Below, piece by piece: positions 52,393 through 60,594 of a stretch of DNA of 64,000 nucleotides. A program made the translations under genes and the position numbers. Numbering within the stretch: the stretch's first letter is position 1; each line of letters starts with the position of its first letter. The notes beneath the pieces were generated by a model. It ran no database searches. It was not told the DNA's origin and was given only the letters and a program-made list of their open reading frames with translations. The stretch covers positions 137,899 to 201,898 of the forward strand of contig NW_005201287.1 in the NCBI RefSeq assembly GCF_000372725.1, in the 5' to 3' direction. Source of the DNA: Emiliania huxleyi CCMP1516 (taxonomy: Eukaryota > Haptophyta > Isochrysidales > Noelaerhabdaceae).

Positions 52393-52746
52393 TTACATGT
52401 TAGGTATCACTCGGAACTCGCTTCTCTCGCTAACTAAGCATACGCGACGCCGACCGTCGTCGACAGAGAGCCTCGAAAAAGGGCAGGCCGTGTTGATCGG
52501 CTCCGTCCCGCAGCTCGTCTCGACCTCGCTGTCGTCGTTGAGCCAAGTGTGCAGGCAGCGGTGGTGGAAGAGGTTCTTGCAGCAGCGCGTGGCGCCCCAG
52601 CCGTTCGGGTCGCGAGGCTGCAGTCGCGCCTCACGGTGTGCGCTGAGCTCGTCCAAGCAAATGCCGCACTCGGTCTCCTCAGCAGCTGTTCCGCGACCAT
52701 GCCCGCAACTGCGGCAGCTGCCTCCACCTCCATCTCCGACCTCCAT
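52393..52746 (-). CDS. RING-H2-like zinc-finger protein or exon
   Basis: 117 residues from the Met at 52746. The finger reads ECGICLDELSAHREARLQP, then CCKNLFHHRCLHTWL and ACPFSR. The first six ligands fit RING-H2 (C-x2-C ... C ... H-x2-C-type, W), but the last CPxC is CPFS, so the final Cys is missing or supplied by VC further on. The start lies 4 nt after the stop of the AP2 frame on the same strand, so it may be a separate gene or the last exon of the AP2 gene if a splice acceptor (cggtag) is used. Confidence 0.5.
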   Translation of the reverse strand: MEVGDGGGGSCRSCGHGRGTAAEETECGICLDELSAHREARLQPRDPNGWGATRCCKNLFHHRCLHTWLNDDSEVETSCGTEPINTACPFSRLSVDDGRRRVCLVSERSEFRVIPNM

Positions 52747-52752
52747 CCCCGC

Positions 52753-53322
52753 CTACCGGACTGCCTCGGCGCCAGCGGCAGAGGAAGGCTCGGGTGGCGG
52801 CGGCGGTGGTGGCGGCGTGGTGAGATCGGTGGTGTCCCTGTCCGCCTCCCTGCGGGCGTAGAAGAGCGCAGCTTGCTCGGCGGTGGCGAAGTAGCCGAGG
52901 CTGACTTGCTTGCCGCAAACCCACTCCTGCAGCATGTACTTCTTGGTGCCTTTCTGCTTCGGGCAGAAGGTTACGCCTTTGTAGCCGGTGCTGTTGTTGC
53001 TGCTGGCGGTGAGGGTGAGGCCCTCCCTCTCCGCCTGCCTTATCGCCTCGAGGCCAGCGGCAGTGAGAGCAGAGCGGGGCTGCAGTAGCTTGGCGGCGTC
53101 GGCGCGGCCGTACTCCGAGCGAGCGTAGGCGGTGGCCGCCTCTTCGGCGGTGTTGAAGCGGCCAAGGTGGACCCGCTTGCCGCCATCCCTCACCTTCGCC
53201 ACGAATCTCTTTTTGCTGCGATCGTAGGTCACGTTCTTGTAGCCAGTCGTGTTCCGTTTGTCGATGGCTGGGATCAACACGAGGCGCTCCGAAGCCGGTG
53301 GCGTCCGCACGAGCGGAGCCAT
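52753..53322 (-). CDS. AP2/ERF-type DNA-binding protein with two AP2 domains
   Basis: The start at the Met at 53322 (MAPLVRTPPASERL) is chosen because the upstream in-frame extension to 53628 is basic, low-complexity leader. 189 residues. AP2 domain 1: NTTGYKNVTYDRSKKRFVAK, VHLGRFNTAEEAATAYARSE (residues about 26-75). AP2 domain 2: STGYKGVTFCPKQKGTKKYM, VSLGYFATAEQAALFYARRE (about 110-160). The tail is DRDTTDLTTPPPPPPPP. The GY-K-V-(x)n-LG-F-x-T-A-E-E-A-A-xx-YA pattern is the AP2 fold. Double-AP2 proteins act as transcription factors in plants and algae, and similar domains also occur in homing endonucleases, so a transcription role is likely but inferred. Confidence 0.75.
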   Translation of the reverse strand: MAPLVRTPPASERLVLIPAIDKRNTTGYKNVTYDRSKKRFVAKVRDGGKRVHLGRFNTAEEAATAYARSEYGRADAAKLLQPRSALTAAGLEAIRQAEREGLTLTASSNNSTGYKGVTFCPKQKGTKKYMLQEWVCGKQVSLGYFATAEQAALFYARREADRDTTDLTTPPPPPPPPEPSSAAGAEAVR

Positions 53323-53677
53323 GGCCGAACACAGACTACCCGGGCGGACGATTTCTTTTCTGAGTTTTGTTGTAAATTCTTTCTTTTGTAAAATGGCGCG
53401 CGTTCTTTCTTTCCTTTCCTTTCCTGCCGTCCTCCGTCCCACGCCCGCCCTTTTCTTGCTTTCACAACGGTCAACGCTCCCGGTTGATGACCGGCTCCGG
53501 CTCAGGTCGTGGGGCAAGATAGCTCGGGTGTAAACGGGGTCTAGGGCGGAGGCCCCAGCGGCCCGCCGCAGGCGCCGCCGGAGGCTGGCCCGCCGCGGGC
53601 GCTGATTTCTTTGGCGTTTTCTCATCAAAATCGAGCTCGCTAGGAGCTCTCTAACTGCACAGCATCTCCTCGTTGAG

Positions 53678-53695
53678 CCTAGTGTCGTGCGAGGG
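53678..53695 (+). promoter_or_regulatory. Dispersed 5' motif cctagtgtcgtgcgaggg, copy C
   Basis: Exact 18-nt match to the minus strand of 22071-22088. Here it lies about 140 bp upstream of the sulfotransferase-like start, the same spacing as at the MYND gene. Confidence 0.45.
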
Positions 53696-53817
53696 CGAAC
53701 TCGTCAAATTCTTTCAGCCTGAAAGTCCTAAAGTCCTATCGATAGGACGCGCGACTGAAAGGCCGACTGAAAGGCCGACGATCATCGCCGACGATCACTG
53801 CCGACGCACGATTTTAA

Positions 53818-55050
53818 TTGCTTGCACCTGCGATGTCACGCCTCTGCTGCAATTTGCTGGCACTCCACCACATAAATAATCTTGCGCAGGTGCACGCCTT
53901 TGGTGCGACGCCTTCGGTGCCAATTGCACGTCCAAGTCCGAGCGTTGCAGCTCCACCGAGTCCGAGGGCGAGTCCAGGCGTGGAAGGGTTCAGTTACGTC
54001 CCAAATGACTGCCCGCTGAACTCAACAGTGCAGCTGGCCTCGGGTGGAAAAAAGGCTGAGTACTTCTTCTGCGGCACGCGCTTTGTCGCAGTTAAAACCC
54101 CCACCTGGCTCGCAAATTTCCGCGCCATCGCGGCACGGCCCGATGACGTGATTTTCGCGACGCAACCACCCGCCGGCAAAGCCAAAGAGGCTGGCTTGGG
54201 TCTCATCAAAGCTTTCACCGGCGCGCGCGAAGTGTCGGGCCACACCGAGTTTTACGACTTTGAAATGGACCCGTCAGGATCGGGTCTCAACCTCGAGGCA
54301 CCAGGCCGGCGCCTGTTCGGGACCCACGTGCCGTTCGAGTGGTTGCCGACTTCAATCCTGAGCACGCCAGCCGGTCAGTCTCCGTGCAAGGTCGTTATGT
54401 TGGTGCGCGAGCCAAAGGAGTACATAGTCGCTGCAAACGATTTCGCTGGGGGGGGCGCTGCGGGCATCGACCCGCTCTTGGAGAGGCATGTCGGCGCAGC
54501 GCTTGGCTCTGGTGACGGCGAGATGGGTGCTGGCAGCCGCGGCTTCGCGGCCTTCACGAATGGTTACTCCGCTGCACTTGATGGCTCAGGCAACGGCGGC
54601 CCCAATGTGTTCCTGCTGAGCCAAACTCACCTGGCCAATCCATCCACAGTTGAGGCGGAGGTGGCCCGCTTGGCCGCGTTCCTTGGGATTTTGGACTACC
54701 AAGAGCAGATGTACGCGGATGCCATCTCCAAGGCGCAGTCCAGTGCTGCCACGGCGCTGGGTAGCGTGGGCAAGATGACCGCAGAGCAGGCTGAGACTGC
54801 GGACACCGTCTTCAAAGAACCGCTTGTCGACCAGCGGGCGACGTGCTTCTACTCGAGCACAATGGCATGCGAAGGCATGCCCTTTGGCACTGCACCTCCT
54901 GGCAACACTCCTGAGGAGGAGGAGGAAGAGGAGGGGGCAGGTGCTAGCAGTGGTGGTGCCCCAAGAGGTCGTGGTGGTGAGGAGGGGGAGACAGGTGGCC
55001 CCACAAAGGTTCAGGGTGGCGGCGGAAGCTTGGGCCGTGGCCGCGCCTAG
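53818..55050 (+). CDS. Sulfotransferase-domain-like protein
   Basis: Up to 410 residues. The frame begins at 53818, with an in-frame ATG at 53833 that may be the start. After a Pro/Ser linker, the core resembles Sulfotransfer_1: a degenerate 5' PAPS-loop region (ATQPPAGKAKEAGLGLI instead of YPKSGTTW), RRLFGTHVPFEWLPTSIL, then the 3' PAPS-binding-like CKVVMLVREPKEYIVAANDF, and later VFLLSQTHLANPSTVEAEVA followed by LAAFLGI. The end is acidic and Gly-rich. Cytosolic-type sulfotransferases move sulfate from PAPS to small acceptors. Loss of the P-loop consensus makes activity doubtful. No intron seen. Confidence 0.6.
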   Translation: MLAPAMSRLCCNLLALHHINNLAQVHAFGATPSVPIARPSPSVAAPPSPRASPGVEGFSYVPNDCPLNSTVQLASGGKKAEYFFCGTRFVAVKTPTWLANFRAIAARPDDVIFATQPPAGKAKEAGLGLIKAFTGAREVSGHTEFYDFEMDPSGSGLNLEAPGRRLFGTHVPFEWLPTSILSTPAGQSPCKVVMLVREPKEYIVAANDFAGGGAAGIDPLLERHVGAALGSGDGEMGAGSRGFAAFTNGYSAALDGSGNGGPNVFLLSQTHLANPSTVEAEVARLAAFLGILDYQEQMYADAISKAQSSAATALGSVGKMTAEQAETADTVFKEPLVDQRATCFYSSTMACEGMPFGTAPPGNTPEEEEEEEGAGASSGGAPRGRGGEEGETGGPTKVQGGGGSLGRGRA

Positions 55051-55317
55051 GCGACTATGGAGTGACACCCACCCTGCACAAAGATCGCACGGGCGGGGAC
55101 TTGCTCCTTGTTACCCATCTCCTAGTAGAGGTGTCCGTTTTATTTATGTATGCCCCAGCCCCAGTTCTGCTGATTGAGTTCGGAGGCGACGTAGCTGACG
55201 TATGCCCATTTGCACTGAGGGGAAGATCAGGGGTCGGGGATCTAGGAGAGAGGGGCTACAGGGGCGACAACATGGGCGATGGATATCGGGCGAAGGGCAG
55301 GGGCTAGGGCTACACAC

Positions 55318-55616
55318 CTGCGTCTCGCCGGCGACGAGGGTGCCAACGTGGGCCTCGCTCATAAAGGTGCCGTTGACAAGCAGCTGCCCGTCACGGAGGG
55401 TGTAGAGCGCCTCCTCCAGGCGTACGTTGATGCTCAGCCCAGGAGCGGACAAGTAGTTGTACAGCGAGTTGTGCTTGCCCCTGAAGTCGGCGCGACCGCC
55501 GTGGGCGAGGTCCCAGTGTGGGTTCTTGATCACCTTGGCTAAATACTGTCCCGCGCATGGGTCAAGCTCGACGTCCGGACGCCAGAGCCAGCCAGCTCGC
55601 GAGTTGAAAGCGGCGA
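55318..55616 (-). CDS. Exon fragment of an extracellular-type protein
   Basis: The minus-strand frame is open from 55616, reading WLWRPDVELDPCAGQYLAKV, NPHWDLAHGGRADFRGKHNS, LYNYLSAPGLSINVRLEEA and DGQLLVNGTFMSEAHVG, then a good donor (acgcag/gtgtgt) at 55317. I recall similar HGGRADFRG...FLSAPGL modules in large protist surface proteins, but no family name is certain. Neither a start nor a following exon could be identified, so this may be a relict exon. Confidence 0.45.
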
Positions 55617-55617
55617 A

Positions 55618-55969
55618 TCATATCACCGGAGACGCGCGCAGGTTATGGCGGACTGGATGGCAGAACGGACGGCCGAAGGCCAACCGCCGCCCTTTTGCGA
55701 CTTGTTTTGGTTTCTTTTGAGCGCGAAGGGATGCTCTTCGTAAGTCAGCGGCGTAATGCCGAGATCACAACCCCGACGAGGTGACAACTTAAACCTTAAA
55801 TTCTTTCCCAAGATCGGACCCCTAGCCACGCCCAAGCGTCCATGCAGCTCCACAGGAGAAGGTTGCTCAATTCGTTTGTGCAGGGGCTCTGCGGAGGTGG
55901 TGTGGTGTGCGCGCGTGCATGCGTGTGTATGTGCGTGTGCGGTTTACTGTGCAGCAAAAGGCGTTCTCC
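55618..55969. other. Intergenic, 3' flank of the TIR receptor
   Basis: No gene seen. It includes tgtgcgtgtgtatgtgcgtg-like alternating text at about 55915-55945. Confidence 0.5.
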
Positions 55970-58900
55970 TCAGACGATCTGGCGGTCCAGCGTCGCTGAC
56001 TCTTCCACAACGTCGTCGCCATTCGACGGCTCCGTGTTCGAAGAGGTGCCGCGGGCCTGCGTCGATCGAGCGAGAGTGGCGCGGCGCACGCGCGACTGAG
56101 CCGTCTGCTTGGTCGCTCCGAGCGCCTTTGCGAGGAGGGCGAGCGACACCTGCCGGTGCGGGTCCGAGTGGCAGCCGACGGCGAGGTCGTTGTACAGCCC
56201 ATCGGAGAGCAGATCGCGCGGCGTCACCTCGAAAAAGTGGGCAAAGATGCAGCCGCCGCGAACGGCGTCGTTCTCGTGCGCCATGACGAGCGGCAGCTTG
56301 GCGCGGCGCGCGGCGCGCACCTGCTCTGCGAGCGCCTCGGCGCCATCGTCGGCCCACGTCGCCTCCTTCAGGTAGAGCAGCATGTGCGTCGCCTCGCCGC
56401 CGCCATCTCTTCTCGCGCGTCGAGGTAGCGAAGAGAGGAGCAAGGAGAGGCGCGAGAAGCGCGAGGAGCGAGGCAGCGAGAAGAGGCACGAGGGCGGTGC
56501 GTCGGTGATCGAGATGCCATCAGGCACAGCCGCCGCGACCGCATCGGCAAGCCCTCGCGCCCCGTCATTCAAAGTCGAGGCCCAGAGAACCACCGGCTTG
56601 GGGAAGGCGAGGTCGTCGGCTCGGATCTCGCCCGGGATGCACAGGGGCAGCTCGTCCTCGCCCTCGTACTTTGGCGTCTTCAGCAGCAGCGCCTCGGCGA
56701 TGACCTTGAGCGAGGCGTGCTGGAAGGCCTCGATGCGATGCCACACCGCCATCGGCCAGCCGGCGTCGAAGATGGCGGCCTGCAGCTCCTCGGGGCACTC
56801 GGATCGCAGCTCGGCGAGCGTGCCCCCGCCCTTGTCCGGGTCTGCCTCGTGGACGAGCACGAGCGGCTTGCCCATCTCTAGCGCGGCGCGGACCTCGCGC
56901 AAGCAGTTCGTCGAGCGCAGGTAGCCCCGCGATAGGAAGCAGAGCACCACCTGCGAGCGACCAACGTACGCCTCCAGCTCTCCGATGTTCTTGAGGTCGT
57001 CGACGTCGAGGAAGATCTCGCAGCCGGGCAGGAACTGCTGGAGCTCATTCTTGATGACGGCGACGGCGTCCTACACGGGAGGAAGGCAGGTCAGGTTTAT
57101 CCGCACCTTAAGCGGTGGGACAAGGGGTGGCAAACCTGCCCCGTGCTCCAGACGTGGCTGAGGAAGAGGTGCCACTGCTGACCGTCGGCGAGGGTGATGC
57201 CGTCGCGCATCGGCTCGCGCATCGACGAGACGAGCCGCATGGTCTTCGCTCTCGAGGCGCTGACCGCCGATACGAGGATGACGATTAGCGAGACGGCGAG
57301 CATGACCGCGGTGAGGACGACGGCAAAGGTGCTGGCGCCGCGCAAGGTCTGGTAGCCGACGAGGTTGTAGCACATGTCCTCGTACATGGTGCTGTCGCAC
57401 AGCTGTGGTGGCGAGGTCGGGTGTGGTGAGTTGCGCGGTTACGGGAGACAGAGAGGGACGGTGAGGAATTTCAGCGGGGGCGCGGACCTGGATGACCACT
57501 CCCGAGGCGAAGCAGCATGTGAGGAGCAGGTTGGCGATGCACGCGAGGCAGAGGTCGTCGGAGCGCCGGTAGGGGCGGGCGAGGGCGAGGATGGTCGCAA
57601 ACATGGCCGAGACGACGCCGGCGACCACGGTGCGCAGCAGCTTCCTGGAGCCGTACTCCTGGTCGATGAAGAGCACCATCGAGGTGAGGAAGATCTTGCG
57701 GACCAGGTCGAGCACCTCCCAGAAGAGGAGGCCGGCAGAGTAGTCCCGCCAGAGGAAGCTCGTCGCGCTGGAGAGCAACGTTGCGCGCTGCGCAGCCACA
57801 GGCTTGCGGACGCAGAGCAGCAGCGCCAGGAAGCCGAGCGGCACGAGGACGGGCCAGAGGGCAAAGAAGGTCCAAAAGTACGGCTCGAGTCCGCTCGTCT
57901 CGTCGTCCCACGTCGGACCGGCGTCGCACGTGAGCGACGGGTCGGCGAGCAGGTAGCTGATGCGCTGGCCTGTGGCGTCGTCGTAGCCAAAGGACTCGCA
58001 CAGCCTCGCGCTGAAGATGGAGCGCGAGACGGAGGGAAGCACCAGGTAGAAGATGAAGATCGCCCAGTAAAGGAGGCGGCCAAAGAGGTTGCGGTCGAGT
58101 GCCTGCTTGTTGTTGAGGACCGCCGCCACCGCCACAATGGCGAGCGACACGAAAGCGACGGCGGCGTACGGCCAGAGGCCCGCGACGAGCAAGCGCGTGC
58201 TCATGGCTCCGATGCAGCGGCCCGGGATGGCAACGCCGAACAGGTCCAGGCTGAACAGCTTGAGCACGTCGAGCCAGCGCGTAAAGCGCTCGTCGAGGCG
58301 GACGCCGTAGACGAGGCCGAGGGTGCTGCTCACCTGGTAGAAGCTGACGACGATCTTGAACTTGGGCTGGAAGCCGACCTCAGACTCAATGCGGGTGGCT
58401 CGCTTCCGGAGGCGGCGGGAGAAGGAGAGGTGACGAAGCCCAGCGGCGGCGGCGGCGAGCACAGCGATGACGATGACAAAGCCGACAACGACGCCGGCGG
58501 AGCGGGCCGTCGAGGGGCAGGCGACGCAGCGCCCCTCGGCAGAGCTAAAGTAGTCCGAGTCCGCGACGCAGACCTCGCAGAGCGGCCCGGTGTGGCCGGC
58601 GGTGCAGTGTGGGTCGTCATCTCCGTCGGTGAGGCGGCGGCGGCTGGGCTGGCCGGAGCTACCAGAGCACGTCTCTGAGTCACAACGGTGGAGCTCCGAG
58701 GTGGCGTTGGAGGCGCGCCAGTAGCCGACGTCCACGCCGAGGGACGCGAGGGCGGTGCCGGCGCTGCAGTTGGCGTTTGAAGGGCAATACTTGCAGTACT
58801 TGGTCGGGATTTTGAAGATGTCGTCTGCATCGGCGCTCGAGTCCTTCAAGTAGAAGCCCTCCTTGCAAATCGAGCAGGTGACGTCGCCGCGCCCACTACT

Positions 58901-60560
58901 CAAGGGATGGGGGCAGAGGGTGCATTCCCCCTGGCCAGCGTTGGCGGCGTACGTGCCTGCACTACACTCGTCGCACGATACGCTGCCGGCGCCAGAGGTG
59001 GTGCCAGGCTTACAGCGCTCGCACTGGGAGAGGTCAGGCGTGGCGGCGAAAGCGCCCGGCGAGCACTCCGCCGGCGGCGCAGCCCCACCGCTGCACGACG
59101 ATCCCGCCGGGCAGCCGAAGCAGTCGGGATCGCCGTCATCGTCGGTGGCGTTGGCGTATGTGCCCAGCTCGCACGCCGCGGGCAGCTCGAGCGACGCGCC
59201 AAGAGGACAGAGGCTGCCAGGCTTACAGCGGAGGCACTCGGCTGCGCCGCTCGCCTTCTGGTAGAATCCGGCGGAGCATCGCTCGCACTTGGAGAGGCCA
59301 GGCGTGGCGGCGAAATGGCCGGGCTCACAGGGCGCGCACGTGTCGCCACTCTTCGCTCCCGGCGTCGCGCTCGCGGTGCCGGCAGGGCAGAGCTCGCACG
59401 CGGCGCTCGCATTGGAGCCGTTGGTCGGGTTGAAGCTGCCTGCGGGACAGGGCTCCCAGACCATGCTCGTGGCGGCGCCCACTTCATTGCAGTAGCCGCC
59501 CTTTGGACACGGCTCGCAAGACGACTGCCCGACAGCCGCCGAGTAGCTCCCCGGAGGACAGGCGAGGCACTCCGTCGCGCCGCTGCCGGGCTGATATTGG
59601 CCGGGGGCGCACGGCAGACAGGCATCCTCGCTCGCCGCGCCGCGAGCCGGCATCATCGTGCCGCGGGGGCACGGCGTCGGATCGGCGGTCCCCTCGACGC
59701 AGTAGCGGCCTTGAGGGCACTGCCCGCTGCAGGTGGGGCTGCTCAGGTCGGTCTCGTTCCCGAAGAAGCCGGCGGCGCACTCCTTCAAGCAGCCGGTGAA
59801 GTCGCCGGAGAAGGCGTCCTCCCCGTCGCCACTCGTGGGCGGCATGTACTGCCCGAGCTCGCAGATCCAGCTGATGGGCGCGTTGGAGCTCACGGTCGTC
59901 TCGCCGACGTTGCCCTCGAAGGCGGTGCCGACGATGAGGGCGGTCTCACTGTCCGTGTCCTGGGAGGCGTACTCGATCGCAGCGCCCTTGCCAGCCTCGT
60001 TGCGCTCAAAGGCGGAGCCCCTGATGACGAGGCTCTGCGACAGCTCGGCAAATAGCCCGCCGCCGCTATTTCCCGCCTCGCAGCCCGAGACCGTCACCGC
60101 GTCGAGGCCGAGGCGGCTGCCCTTGGAGGCGATGCCGCCGCCGTCCCCGCCGGCGGAGGAGTTGCTGATGGTGACGCCGCGAAGGGTCGCCTCGCCGCCC
60201 TCAATCAGAAGGGAGCCGCCGTCGCCGTCCGCGCGGCCGTTGACGAGGGTGATGTCGCCCTCCAGCGTCAGGCGGCAGCCGCCCGAGACGAGGAAGTGGC
60301 GCGACATGCCCTCGGCGTTCATGATGGCGGTCGAGCCTGGGCTGCTCCGGATGGCAAGCTCGATCGGGGTGCGGCACGACAGCTCGCTGCCGCCGAGAAG
60401 GAATTGTGCGTCGCGCTGCAGCTGCAGCGACGCATTGCCGCTGGGACCGCCCTCGGCGTCTTTGAGCCGCTCGCGCAGCTGGTCGACGGTCTCGACGAGA
60501 TGGGTCGCGGGGGTGAGCGGCGGGAGCGGCGGCGAAGATGGCGGTGATGGAGGGGACGGT

Positions 60561-60594
<34 letters not shown>

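Larger units (their letters stand above)
52234..55150. repeat. Inverted repeat pair bounding a 2.9-kb segment
   Basis: About 52237-52300 (ataaaacggacacctctac ... gtaggagatgggtaa ... ggtccccgcc) matches the reverse complement of about 55090-55148 (cccgcc reversed through ggtgtccgttttattta), with an 8-nt indel and a few mismatches. The enclosed segment holds the RING, AP2 and sulfotransferase-like genes. It could be a composite element, or two copies of a dispersed repeat in opposite orientation. Confidence 0.55.

Noticed and set aside
57374-58678. Plus-strand 434-residue frame opposite the TIR receptor
   Set aside because: Antisense shadow. The minus strand has the TRP-like membrane spans and GCC modules.
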